DNA of 64,000 nt from Megaleporinus macrocephalus (lineage: Eukaryota > Chordata > Actinopteri > Characiformes > Anostomidae): the NCBI GenBank assembly GCA_021613375.1, contig CM038714.1, positions 42,853,123 to 42,917,122 on the forward strand. Reading direction: 5' to 3'. Position numbers and translations under genes: made by a program. The notes beneath the pieces were generated by a model. It made no database searches and had not been told where the DNA came from. It saw only the letters and a program-made list of their open reading frames with translations. How positions within the stretch are numbered: position 1 is the first letter of the stretch; each line of letters begins with the position of its first letter. This document shows, one piece after another, positions 34,080 to 45,560 of the stretch.

Positions 34080-34692
34080 AAGAGCACCATTCGAAGATCC
34101 AAATGGAGCTTCAAGAAATGACAGCCGAACTGACTCGGGACGTTGCATCTATAAGGTCTGAGTTCACCAGTATTAAGACCACCATTTCTGAAGTCGAACA
34201 CTCTTTATCGACTTGTACAGATGAAGTGCTACAAACCAAAGGAGCTCAACAGGTTGGACACCAAATGTAAGGACTTGGAAGCTAGATCGCGTCGCTGAAA
34301 TCTCAGTATTGTAAGGATCCTGGAGGACCACTGGGGTATCTTCGCTCCTGAAGAGAAAGCCTTCTCCCAGGACAAATGTCCTCTGGTGGATAGAGCCCAC
34401 CATTCTCTAGCGCCCAAACCGAAGCCTGGTGAACCACCTCATCCCATCATTGCAAGGCTACAGCGGGTCTTGGTTTCCAATATGGCTCTATCGGTCTTTC
34501 CTGATTTCACTGCTGAGATTGACAAAGCTGGCACGGCTTTCAGTGGTGTCCGTATCCAACTTTGTTGCCACTGAAGGCATTAAATATGGCATCTTCTACC
34601 CTGCACGTCTGCGGATAACTCACGAGGGCAAGTACCATGACTTTACCTTACCTGAGGAGGCCTCTCGGTTTGTTGAAACGTTAACCAAGTAA
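34080..34692 (+). mobile_element. L1 LINE ORF1 remnant
   Basis: Encoded pieces include MELQEMTAELTRDVASIRSE with a following heptad-like helix (coiled coil), LDTKCKDLEARSRR, then VDRAHHSLAPKPKPGEPPHP (the L1 ORF1 RRM-region signature). VFPDFTAEI and IKYGIFYPARLRITHEGK from the C-terminal domain follow. The pieces fall in different frames, with stops at about 34299 and a deletion between the RRM and C-terminal domains, so it is inactive. ORF2 does not follow. Confidence 0.85.
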
Positions 34693-34984
34693 TAATTGCT
34701 TACAATAGTTTAAAATAGGAATGTTTTCCTCTTTACTATTCATTGGACCATTTTTTAAAAATATGTACAGTCAGTGTACAGTCTACATTCGGATGTTCTA
34801 CTCGCTTAGGCGTTGAAGTATGCATCAAACAGGACTTTCTATTTCTTTCGGCAGAGCAAAGTAAAACTTTTAATAAAACATCTCCTCTTCAACGTACGAG
34901 CACGGATGCAGTCTGGACGGAAAGTTTGGAATCTGCACTTCTGACAGAATTTCTGGAAACTATGAGTGAGAGATAAAACGAGCC

Positions 34985-36230
34985 AAGCCTTCCTATTTCT
35001 AGCGTTTATATTATTTCTTAATATTAATTCTGTGGGAAAGTGCGGACTCTAAACTTCCGATTCACAGCACGTTCATGCATTTGGAGGTAGATATTTTATT
35101 ATGGTTTGTAACTGCTGCAGAAAGCCTGTCCCATCTGTCTGTCTGTGTGTAGTTGCATAGGTTTATTCATTTCTTTCTTTCTTTCTTTCTATATTTATTT
35201 CTTTTTGAAGAGCTCTTTATGTAAACAGCGAGCGCGCGTCAGCCCTCATCTCCTGCCTAATATTTACAGACAATCGGCGCAGACTGGACGAGGCCCCTCT
35301 CCCGAGATGCTTTCATTGCGTAAGCTGCAGATGCACCCGCATAGACTAAAATGCAGACTATTTACAAGCGGTGCCAAGCAACGGCGCTGTACACGCAACT
35401 CTTTTTCTTCTTCTTCTCAAACGTTCATGAAAAATGAATAGTGCTGTTAAGTTTTGCCCCTGCGAGGATACAAACCAGGCCAAAGCTGCTCCGCCTGGCC
35501 GCCGTGCACCAAAGCTTTTGGTAAACAACCTTTGTTTGCCATTGACCTGGTTTCATCTTTGCGAGTCGGTGACTAGACTGCATAACACGGAGGCTAAAAT
35601 CGAGGCGCAGTGCCAGACTGCGGAAATAAAATCAAAATGATGTCTCTCTACATGAGCTGCTGGAGAGTGGGGGCGTTTCATCTATACACTCCCCGGCTCA
35701 TCTCCACGCACACACATGCGAGTGTGTACCGAACAATGGTGCATTATTGGTTTAATAAGATTTATTGCCAGTCTTTGAGTGATTCTCACAAATTATTGAA
35801 AGCCCCCAAAAAGAGAAGAGATGATCATGGCATTGTGCTGGTCCGCACACCACAACAATAGATCATCTGCGTGCTAATTTGTGGAATATTGTGCTCTTAC
35901 AATAGGAACAATCACAATTCCTTAAGGGAACAGCAGGTTGTGTTCAGTGATACATCCACTTCCAGGCCTGGACGCGTTAAGTGTAAGCAGGAGTCCGTGC
36001 GAGTATTATGTATGCAGGTCTCTATTTAAAGCAGCTCTGTATCTGAAGCACCTCGATGCCGCATCCTGATAGCAAACCCTGCAGTTTCCCATAGCCTCCG
36101 CAACGTCTCCACAAAGTTTCCGCAACGTCTCTGCAGGAGCCAGCATTAAACAGATGCTTCCTATTCACCTGGACGTGCTGCGCTCTGAGATAGTGAATCA
36201 CGCATAGACCTAAAGAGTGAGAAAAGAAAT
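34985..36230. promoter_or_regulatory. Candidate conserved noncoding cluster (longest in the window)
   Basis: Over 1.2 kb of complex, repeat-poor, CpG-bearing sequence interrupted only by a short CTTT run (35172-35190). Motif-like words include GCCTAATATTTACAGACAATC, TTTGGTAAACAACCTTTG (FOX plus SOX-like), GAACAATGGTGCATTATTGG (SOX/POU-like) and GGTTTAATAAGATTTATTGCC. Short frames exist, but no splice-bounded exon is recognised. Inference; conservation not tested. Confidence 0.38.
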
Positions 36231-36564
36231 CTAGTGCTGCTAGAGCTCAAGACATTGCAGTCTGCCTATTAAATTTTTTAAGCTCTAGTGTTCAAGTAAT
36301 TCTTTAAGTATTCATGTGAAATTACAATAAATGAACCATTCTGTGGAATGAGTTTAAGCTGCAGGGCCCACCGTAAAGCCAATAAATAAACAAAGAGGTA
36401 TTCAGACTTATTTACAATGATTACGGTAAACCCATTTAAACCCATTAATAGAGATAATAAGCTAATTATTATACAAAGTCATCATATCAAGGGTATTTTT
36501 GTGGCTGTTCCATCCCCTTAAAAATAATATGAAACCTTTTAAAGTGAAAGGCTTACTTTATAAA
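36231..36564. other. AT-rich noncoding
   Basis: No feature recognised. Confidence 0.35.
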
Positions 36565-38139
36565 AGAGTTTGTTTATTTGTAAATATTTTGTTATATCTT
36601 TTTATAGGACAACATTGCATATATGATACGTTGATACAATGTAAAGAAGTGTACAGCTTGTATAACAATGTAAAGTTGCTGTGCCCTCAAAATAACCCAA
36701 CACACTGCCATTAACGTCTTAACGGCTGGCAACAAAAGTGAGTACACCCCTAAGTGAAAATGGCCAAATTATGCCCAAGTAGCTATTTTTCCTCCCCGGT
36801 GTCATGTCACTCGTTAGTGTTACTAGGTCTCAGGTGTGAAGGAGGAGCAGGTGTGTTGAATTTGGTTTTATAGTTCTTACTCTCTCTCATACTGGTTACT
36901 GGAAGTTCAACATGGCACCTCATGGCAAAAAAAAAAAAAACTTTCTAAGAATCTGAAAGAAATAACTGTTGCTCTACATAAAGATGGCCTGGGCTATAAG
37001 AAGATTGCCAACACCCTAAAACTGAGCTGCAGCACAGTGGCCAAGACCATACAGTGGTTTAACAGGACAGGTTCCACTCAGAACAGGTCTCACCATGGTC
37101 GACCTAAGATGTTGAGTGAAGGTGCTCAGTGTCACATCCAGGGGTTGGCTTTTGAAACTAGACGAATGAGTGCTGCCAGCATTGCTGCAAAGGTTAAAGG
37201 GGTGGGGGGTCAGCCTTTCAGTGCTCAGACCATACTCCATACACACTGTATCCAATTGGTCTGCATGGCTGTCGTCCCAGAAGGAAGCCTCTTCTAAAGA
37301 TGATGCACAAGAAAGCCCCCAAACAGTTGGCTGAAGACAAGCAGACTAAGGACATGGATTACTGGAACCATGTCCTGTGGTTTGATGAGATCAAGATAAA
37401 CTTATTTGATTCAGATGGTGTCAAGCGTGTGTGGGGGCATCAGGTGAGGAGTACAAAGACAAGTGTGTCTTGCCTACAGTCAAGCATGGTGGTGGGAGTG
37501 TCATGGATTTGAGGCTGCATGAGTGCTGCTGGCTGTGGGGAGCTACAGTTCATTGAAGGAACCATGAATGCCAACATGTATTGTGACATACTGAAGCAGA
37601 GCATGATCCCCTACCATCAGAAACTGGGCTCCAGGGCAGTATTCCAATATGATAACAACTTCAAACACACCTCCAAGACAACCACTGCCTTGTTAAAGAA
37701 ACTCAGGGTAAAGGTGTTGGACTGGCCAAGCATGTCTCCAGACCTGAACCCTATTGAGCATCTGTAGGACAACCTCAAACGGAAGGTTGAGGAGCACAAG
37801 TTCTCTAACATCCACCAACTCCGTGATGTCGTCATGGAGAGTGGAAGAGGATTTCAATGGCAACCTGTAAAGCTCTAGTGAACTCCATGCCCAAGAAAGT
37901 TAAGGCGGTGCTGAACAATAATGGTGGTCACACAAAATATTCACACTTTGGGCAAAATCTGGCCACTTTCACTTAGAGGTTTACTCACTTAATGTCTTTA
38001 TGAATTATTTTGAGGGTACAGCATTTTTACACTGTTATACAAGCTGTACACTGACTACTTTACATTCTATCAAAGTGTCATATCTTCAGTGTTGTCCCAT
38101 AAAAAGATATAATAAAATATTTACTCACTTTTGTGACTG
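36565..38139 (+). mobile_element. Tc1-family DNA transposon with long inverted repeats (dead)
   Basis: Right end ...GTGACTG at 38139 followed by TA, the canonical Tc1 terminus. Inverted repeats of about 200 bp match between 36580-36790 and 37925-38125, including GTACAGCTTGTATAACAATG (36650-36669) and its inverse at about 38030-38049. The transposase starts near 36912 (MAPHGK). It contains recognisable helix-turn-helix, then YWNHVLWFDEIKINLFDSDG, then GELQFIEGTMNANMYCDIL, and DWPSMSPDLNPIEHL from the DDE domain. Frameshifts and stops occur throughout (for example after VVGVSW at 37512 and at 37766), so it cannot transpose itself. The left terminus is eroded, so its coordinate is approximate. 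Confidence 0.93.
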
Positions 38140-38651
38140 TACTTGTAGTCCAAAGCCAGAACCATATTTTGCCACACCCCTGCATTTTAGGAAGTGAGAC
38201 TGCATCCTTGCCCCTCATTGCCACATGGTAATCAGTTAAATCCCACTGGTTTAAAGTAAGTGAACACGTGTGCATAATAAGAAATTTTATGCAGTTACAT
38301 TTTTGTGTGTTTCAATGAAAAATAAGATTTTATGTGCTTACATCTGTTCAAAGCTGTGTTAGCTAGCTATATACCAGGTAACAGTTATGATTAGCATAAG
38401 TTATTCTCAAAATTGAATGAAAAATGTCACTTCTATAACATTTGGTTAAGTTTTGCTAGAGTCATTATTTTATTGTTAATGAGAAAAATGGCTTAGGTCC
38501 ATCAAAGCAATTTCCTCAATTTCCATGTCAAAGTCAGTGACAAGTCTAACATGTGTTTCTAGGCCTGTTCAGCAAAATGACCCATATAGTGTTGTGAATA
38601 GAGCCTGAAGTCATATTTCTCATGCTCACAGTCCAACTCATGAGTATGTAA
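38140..38651. other. Unique noncoding stretch
   Basis: No feature recognised. Confidence 0.35.
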
Positions 38652-38810
38652 AACATTTACATATTTGGCAGATGCTCTTATCCAGAGTGACTTTCAATTG
38701 AATCATGTCACAGAGTGGGATGAGTATAGTGTGTCTTGCTCAAGGACTGTGCTTGTGGTAAATGGCTGTTGACAGCATAACAGTGTGCATTTTACATGCC
38801 CTTGTTTACA
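38652..38810. mobile_element. Dispersed CATTTACATATTTGGCAGATGC repeat
   Basis: TTGGCAGATGCTCTTATCCA followed by GAGTGACTTTCAATTGAATC and GTGTCTTGCTCAAGGAC. Same family as 26605-26775. Confidence 0.65.
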
Positions 38811-38967
38811 TGGAAGGTGGCTGGCTTGGAAGTCAGAATCCACGACTGGAGATATTGCAAGTTTTTATTTTTCACTTTAAATATAGTTAAACACCACAGA
38901 CATTTAAACCACTGTGGTGATGTGCCTCACTGTTGCTGTACATTGAGTTTTTAGACTGATTACTTAA

Positions 38968-39015
38968 ATGAAGGTCCCAGGCATGGAGCTGCTGCTGCTG
39001 TTCGTAGCACTCACA
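38968..39015 (+). other. Speculative signal-peptide-like exon
   Basis: ATG-initiated frame MKVPGMELLLLFVALT followed directly by GTAAGTGA, a consensus donor. The short hydrophobic leader ending at a splice site is how many secreted-protein genes begin. A pyrimidine stretch and TTTTTAG occur at 38936-38953. No downstream exon is recognised, so this may be chance. Confidence 0.15.
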
Positions 39016-39780
39016 GTAAGTGATGTATGTAGGCCATCCAGAAGGTCTAAGATTGACTTTTCGCTGTCTTCCAAATTAGATTGCGATTGCATGCTTTTAT
39101 TGTGAGTTCATAATTATGTTGGTGGTTAGGACCTCAGTTCAACTCCTTAAGGCTTAGCCAGTGGGAGAGCTAGTTTGGCTGCATCCACTAGTATACCACA
39201 TTGAGAAACAGCCAGTGGTTCATAAATGTAGGCTTTTTATTTTTAACCAATGTCTAATAACGAAATGAAAGCACTTTGAAGGACATTCAGCCCTTTTAAA
39301 TCAACTGTAATTTGGTATCATAGCTTAAAAACCAAAGTTATTGTCCAAAAATCTGAATTGAAGTCAAGTTATCAGTGTGAACAAACACAGGTAATGAAAA
39401 TAATAGTCAGAAATTGTATTTTTAAGGAGAGCCGAGAGCTTATGCATTTACCATACCTAGATAACTTTAGACCTAAGTTACAATCATATATGCTTCTCTT
39501 TTACACACAAGAAATGTCTAACAAATCTGATTCAGTGGCTGTGCAGATGGCATTGGGAGTATCTGCACCAACACACACCTGCTCACTCCTCCGCCCCATG
39601 GCAATCACAGAGGTGAGAGAGGACTGCTGCTGACTGAGAGCACTGTCATGCGCACTTTCTGTACGAAGTGCACTGGTGTCAAACCCAGAAGACAAATATT
39701 TGTAGGTGGATTTTCTATAACGATGCAGTAATGAGGCACATAAGCACAGCAAAACATTTATTTCTCATATTTATATCCAT
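39016..39780. other. Unique noncoding stretch
   Basis: No feature recognised beyond weak similarity of 39025-39120 to 24320-24420 (CCAGAAGG, AATTAGT, TAATTAT words in the same order), suggesting an old repeat. Confidence 0.3.
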
Positions 39781-39929
39781 ATTGTGTGCCCTCCTCACTC
39801 TTGCTGTCCAAAATTGATGTGAAAGCAGCTGCATCTGTCACGGAGATGAAAACACACGCGGTAATGAGAACCCGGTGTGTGTGCTGTACATCTGCAACAC
39901 ACAAGATGGCTATCGGGGTGCTGGCTGTG

Positions 39930-39982
<53 letters not shown>

Positions 39983-39990
39983 TGTGCGTG
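39930..39990. repeat. (TG)n microsatellite
   Basis: TG alternation with GCGCGTGTGCG end variants. Confidence 0.98.
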
Positions 39991-40149
39991 TGTCACATGC
40001 TCGCTGCGTGCTGTCAGTCACTTCCATTCCAGAGTCACCGGAGAGGACTGAGCCCTGATTGGCCGAGGCAGAAAGGCTGGCAGATTAAAACCTCTTGGAT
40101 TAACAATCGCCTTGGACTTATAGGCCAAAAATCAGGACAGACAGAGGCA

Positions 40150-41310
40150 GAGAGAGAGAGAAAGAAAGAAAGAGAGAGAGAGAGATCCATATCTGTCCTA
40201 TTTATGATTAGTTTTAAACTGTCTGCTATTAATGCAGTTATAAGTTTGTGCAAAGAAAGAAAGAAAGAAAGAAAGATGGGGGAGTGAGAAAAAGGTGGAA
40301 TGAGGGAATAGGAGAGAAAAGGTAAAAAGGAAAGAAAGAGAGAAAGCAGAGAAAAAGAATGTAACAAAGAAAAAAAGAAAGAAAGAAAGAGAAAAAAGAT
40401 GGGGGAAGTGAGAAAAAGGTGGAATGAGGGAATAGGAGAGAAAAGGTAAAAAGGAAAGAAAGAGAGAAAGCAGAGAAAAAGAATGTAACAAAGAAATGAA
40501 GAAGCAAAGAAAGAGACAGGAGGATGAGAAGAGAGGTAATAGGAGAGAGAAAGGGAGAAAAGGAAAGAGGAAGTAGAAAGATTAAATCAGAGAAAGCAAA
40601 GAAAAGAAAGAAATAAACAAAGCCTGGGAGGAGAGATGTTAGAACAGGAAGGAAATGTGAAGAAGGGGTTAAATGATAGGAGGTAAAGGAGGTAAAGAGA
40701 AAAGGTAAAAATGAAAGAAAGAAAGCAGAGAGACAGACAATTAGAGAAAGCAAAGAAAAAGAATGTAACAAAGAAAAAAGAAAGAAAGTGAAAAAAGATG
40801 GGGGAGTGAGAAAAAGGTGGAATGAGGGGAAATGAGAGAAAAGGTGAAAAGGAAAGAAAGAGAGAAAGCAGAGAAAAAGAATGTGACAAAGAAATGAAGA
40901 AGGAAAGAAAGAAACAGGATGAATAGGAGAGAGAGAAAGGGAGAAAAGAATCGAGAAAGCTGAAAGAGAAAATTAGAGAAAGCAAAGAAAAGAAGGAAAG
41001 TGAAAACGATGGGGGAGTGAGAAAAAGGTGGAATGAGGGGATAGGAGAGAAAAGGTAAAAAGGAAAGAAAGAAAGCAGAGAGACAAAAAATTAGAAAAAC
41101 AATGTAACAAAGAAAAAAAGAAATGAAGAAGCAAAGAAAGAGACAGGAGGATGAGAGGAGAGGGCATAGGAGAGAGAAAGGGAGAAAAGGAAAGAGAAAG
41201 CAGAAAGATAAAGTTAGAGAAAGCAAAGAAAAGAAAGAAAGAAACTAAACCTGGGAGGGAGAGATGTTAGGACAGGGAGGAAATGTGAAGAAGTGATTAA
41301 ATGATGGAGA
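40150..41310. repeat. Purine-rich satellite-like tract with about 0.62-kb higher-order repeat
   Basis: GATGGGGGAGTGAGAAAAAGG recurs at about 40274, 40398 (one base longer), 40798 and 41010. GAGATGTTAG.ACAGG with AGGAAATGTGAAGAAG recurs at about 40635 and 41262, roughly 628 bp apart. Near-identical blocks of 124 bp therefore sit inside a larger duplicated module. Minus-strand F/L/S-rich frames are artefacts. Confidence 0.93.
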
Positions 41311-41319
41311 GAAAAGAAA

Positions 41320-42714
41320 ACCAGATGCAGCTATAATATGAAGTGATATCATTTCAAGTGAAAATATCATTTCCCCTTCACTCAAATTTAAATTGAGTTG
41401 AGCAGTAAAGCCAGGTTTATTGTCTAGTTTGCCTAAACTGTGGACGGCGTCCTCCTCTGAGACTGGATACGTTTTTCTAGAAGATCTAGGAGATAAACTG
41501 GAGCCAGTGTGGACCACAAATTTGTACCTGAGCCTCTGACGTTGGCTCGGGACAGTTTTACAAGAGCTATCAGATCAGCTTTTAGCTTCCGGATTGGATT
41601 AGCCCCCACTAGTCGTGCGTCGTGACCTCCTTCCCTGCCTCTACCCTGTCCAATATTCAAAACTCACCAACTTACTGCCAAAAACAAAAAATACAGTGTT
41701 TCAGTAAAACCAGACTACCACAGCAGTTCATCATATTAAACATATCAAGCGTTCATGTAGTCAGTACGCAATGTACCCAGTAAAAATAGATTTTTCTTAA
41801 TGTGTCTGTTACTACTGTTTGCAATACATTCCACTGTTATAGCACATTATAAACTGTATATTTAGAGTCAATTACAATATCATTTTGCTATGCTATTGTT
41901 TTTTTTCTTCTAAGAATTCTAAAATGTGTATTCTTTACAGTTTTCTGATCACTGGATTGCTCAGAAGGCAGTGGTGCAAGCTTTTTATGCAATGTTCACA
42001 TGTCAGGTAGATGGTGGGCAACAGATACTGTTTTCTAGTGGAGCTGCAACGGACACTTCTGCCAGCACAAGTGGCAACACTCCACAGGCTGCAGCAGCAA
42101 GTGGATCATTCTGTCACAACTTTTTCCATTGACCGCGATGGTTAGACAACGCAGATGGTGATTTTTTTATTTTTTTTGGTTGGGGGCCATGAATACCAAG
42201 AAGCTTCAATTCCGGACTAACCCAGAATTATATAACAAAAAAGAAAACAAGCACAGAGCAAAAAAAAAACATTGTTGTAAATGATAACCTGGCAAGCCAA
42301 ACAAGGTGAATAATGTAACAGGGCAGGCAAAGCAATTTGTTTGTAATGGAATGTTGTCCTGCAAGACAGAAACTGTAAAACTCACTCTCTGCATTCAAAC
42401 ATTTAATTTACCGCCTCTTAAACAATATACAACTAAAGAAACCTTAATAAAACTAATATTAAATTAATATTAAATTATACAACTCACCAAAAAAGGTAAA
42501 CTGCTTATGGTATTGGCTATGCTTTTCCTAGGCTATAGTGTTATAGGGTTTATCTGCTAGCATTCTCTAGGGTCATGATAGACCATGAAGGATACTCTGG
42601 ACACTTGGTCATTTATGGTTTAATTCCCTGCCCAGGCAAGTACACCATATTCCGTATCCCATACATCCATCCCATTAAGAGTCCTTGAGTACTCCTGCAC
42701 AGACTATTTAAGAC
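41320..42714. other. Mostly unique noncoding stretch
   Basis: A GC-richer patch at 41400-41660 has an open minus-strand frame without recognised domain. No feature otherwise. Confidence 0.35.
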
Positions 42715-42722
42715 TCCTAATT

Positions 42723-43219
42723 AGGGTGACCACCTGTCCCGCTTTACATTGTACTGTACAGCAATTTTACCCTCTGTCCTGCGTCAACCAAATTGAGCAT
42801 TCTGTCCCCCTTTTTCACTCCACCCTACCTAATGAAAAATAAAAACACGGACACGTCCATGGACTTTTGTCCATGAATAGTTCAGAAAAGAGAACTAAAA
42901 GCCATCCTCAAGACTTACTCTTGGTTAAGAGCCGTGAAGCAGAGAGAGCTTTTTGCATTTTATGTTAAAGAAGTTTTTCTCTGGGGGGCGTGGTGGAGAA
43001 TACGAGTCTCGCAGAGCACAACAAGAAGAAATATTAATTAGCACTAAAATAGTTCAACTTTGTATAGGCTAGGCCTAATATTCTGTTGAACTTTTGGTTG
43101 GAGGGGTTGAAAGGCAAGAGTAAATATCTTAAGCACAAAGTTATTATGTCTGTCCCACATTGTCCCACTTAAACTTGCTACTTGTCCCACATATTGTCTG
43201 TCTGGAGGTGGTCACCCTA
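42723..43219. mobile_element. hAT MITE (TAGGGTGACCACCT ends) with exact 8-bp duplication
   Basis: Left TAGGGTGACCACCTGTCC and right GGAGGTGGTCACCCTA are inverted copies. Perfect CTCCTAAT duplication at 42715-42722 and 43220-43227. 497 bp, no transposase. Internal runs of TGTCCCACAT-like words near the right end. Confidence 0.92.
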
Positions 43220-43227
43220 CTCCTAAT

Positions 43228-43985
43228 ATATTTACCCACCTCTGTTACACGATTAAACAAGTGTGTAAATATGCAGTATGATTTAGCAAAGCTGTTTGCT
43301 ATAAGATAGTGTTAAGTGGAAAAAAATATTTATTTGTAAATTTTCTGTGATCACAATTTAAATTGCAATTATCCTCTTTAATATGAAGTCCAGTCAAGAA
43401 GACCCTCATATCCACATTTTCTGGCTTGAAACTTGAAGCTTGAAACTCCCCCAAACTGCCAGCGGTTGTGCTTGTCTTGTCATGTATATGGAATATGGGC
43501 ATTTGTTAGCTTTTGATTGGTCAAAGAAAGCTACAGGTGATTCACAAGCTTTGTGCTATTGGGTTTCCTCAGTCATAATTTGGTAGAACAGCATTGTTGA
43601 TGATGTTGGCTATAATAATATAAATTGCAGCTCTTTCAAAAATTGGGATTTCAACATAAATGCATCTATCAGTCGTTCTATGCCATTGGCGTCTATTATC
43701 ATTACCAACATTATGCATTAGTGAAACTAAAGAAGCAAACTTCGGGGGCCAAACACGTCTTGGCTGACTGACTACTTATAAAGTGAGGGGGAAATTGGAT
43801 AAATTTGATTATTGGCCAAAGCATTAAGATTTAAATGCAGCAACTGGCTATGCCATTGGCTATTTCAGCCTTTTCAGCTCTTCTGCCCAGTCCAGGAGGC
43901 CAACTCTGATAGGATAATGCCAAAACGGAGCCGCTGGCGAAGTGAGACAAGTCGAGAGTGGTTGGCTGCCTTGGTCTCCCAGCGG
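43228..43985. other. Unique noncoding stretch
   Basis: No gene or repeat recognised. Several ATTGG words near 43505-43820 are scattered. Confidence 0.35.
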
Positions 43986-44710
43986 CTGAGCAAATAAATC
44001 AAGGAGCACGGACTTCACTGACTTCATCAAGGGTGCTGCTGCGAGTTTGCACTGCTTACCAATGCCTAGCGTGCGCTGTCTGGGACATACATTAACCTAC
44101 TGCTTAAGGACATTCGGTCGGGGACAGGGGAGACGCAGTCTGTCTGGCTCTGACAGGAGCTGATCATCCAGCCCGAGGCTTTAGCTCCCCTTAGACAGCG
44201 GCCAGACACCCCCCCCATCCCTCTAACCCTCACTCTCTCCTTCCCTACCTCCCTCCCTCCCTCCACTGTGTTAATTGCAAGTGTGAACTCCCACTTTCTT
44301 GTCATTCCCTGTCAAATTAGGTGAGGCTTCGCGAGGCTCCAGAACATCACACGGCACAATGACGCAGGGGGCTCACACACACACACGCGCACACACACAA
44401 ATGAGGAAGAAAGGGAGCTCTGAAGTGTTACATAAGCCTTAAGTCAACGAGCAGACAAAATCATGCATTACATAATCTGCAGACTGCAGACTCTAAAAAT
44501 AAAGCTCGGTCGGAAGACAAGGCCAGAACAGGGCGGGGCACGGGACTGAAACGAGCAGTGCGGAGCAGTACAGCTAAGACCTGGCTGGCAAACCTGCTAC
44601 CTTTCCGCGCTGGAGTGATTCATTTACATAATTTCCCGCTTACCCTAGATGTACCCTAGATGTAGTCGATCAGCCCGAGCGTCTGCTGTCCAATAAACGA
44701 CGAGCCTAAT
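43986..44710. promoter_or_regulatory. Candidate conserved noncoding element
   Basis: Complex block with CpGs, interrupted by a CT-rich run (44240-44270) and a (CA)n at 44376-44398. ATCATGCATTACATAATCTG followed by CAGACTGCAGACTC (44459-44494) and CTAAAAATAAAGCTCGG (MEF2-like) are the most enhancer-like parts. Confidence 0.35.
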
Positions 44711-45295
44711 GCTGCTAACCGTCACTAAAAGACAATAGTCACTCAAATGTCTTCTCTAAATGCATGACTAATACGTCTCTCAGTCTGCTCAAACTACATC
44801 CAGGCCTTCCTTAAGGTCGTGTAGATAAGCCTATGTGGTTTGTGTTGATAGATCTAACAATTCTTGTTAGATCTATTAAATCTTCAACCTCGTCCAATGA
44901 GGTGTGAGTTTAGAAATCAGAAACAATTCAACACCTCTCGTCTAAAGTGGCCCAAGTGTTCAGAGCTGAGGTAATAATTAATCACAGGGAAGGAGGTTCT
45001 GAAACCTCGTCCCTGTGACAAAATCGAGGCCTCAAATAGCTTTTAGGAAACAGCGGGCAATAACTTGATAAATATGATAAAATATACAATTAAAAAATAA
45101 AAACAAGGCTGGGATAGTGGACTAGTTTTGCTGGACCTGCCGATCATATATAAGCTGTCATTCATATTGTGTAAAAAATTCATGATAAATTAACCAACAG
45201 GCATGCTTCAAAATACTGGTTCCATAGACCTTTTTGTCCTCTCTTTTGTCCTCTTATGTCCTCTGTTGCATAGGGTTTGTCTGGCATTTCGAAAT
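44711..45295. other. Unique noncoding stretch
   Basis: A short inverted repeat GATCTAACAATTCTTGTTAG with ATC occurs at 44850-44873. No gene seen. Confidence 0.4.
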
Positions 45296-45560
45296 TAAGT
45301 TTCAAGTTTATTTGTCATTTGCACATCATGTCAGGACATGCATTGAAATGCTTGGGGTGAGGCTCAGATGCAACTCTACAGCAGGGCAGTATTATATATG
45401 TAAAAACAGTGCAAACATACAATAAATAGACAATATTGAAGAAAAACTGGCTAGAATATATACATTTAGTAATAACTGAAATATATAAAGGACTATGCAA
45501 AACATACACAAGATATATACACAAGATATTAATTTAATATAAAAAAAATAAAACCCTTCT
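45296..45560 (-). mobile_element. Possible LINE 3' UTR/tail fragment
   Basis: TTTCAAGTTTATTTGTCATTTGC at the start, then GACATGCATTGAAATGCTTG and A/T-rich words such as ACAATAAATAGACAATATTG resemble an antisense 3' end of a fish LINE. No coding part, so the family is unassigned. Confidence 0.35.

Noticed and set aside
36912..37945. Functional Tc1 transposase
   Set aside because: Many stops and frame changes interrupt the DNA-binding and catalytic domains.
40238..41226. Several minus-strand frames of 130-177 codons
   Set aside because: Complement of the purine-rich satellite; low complexity.
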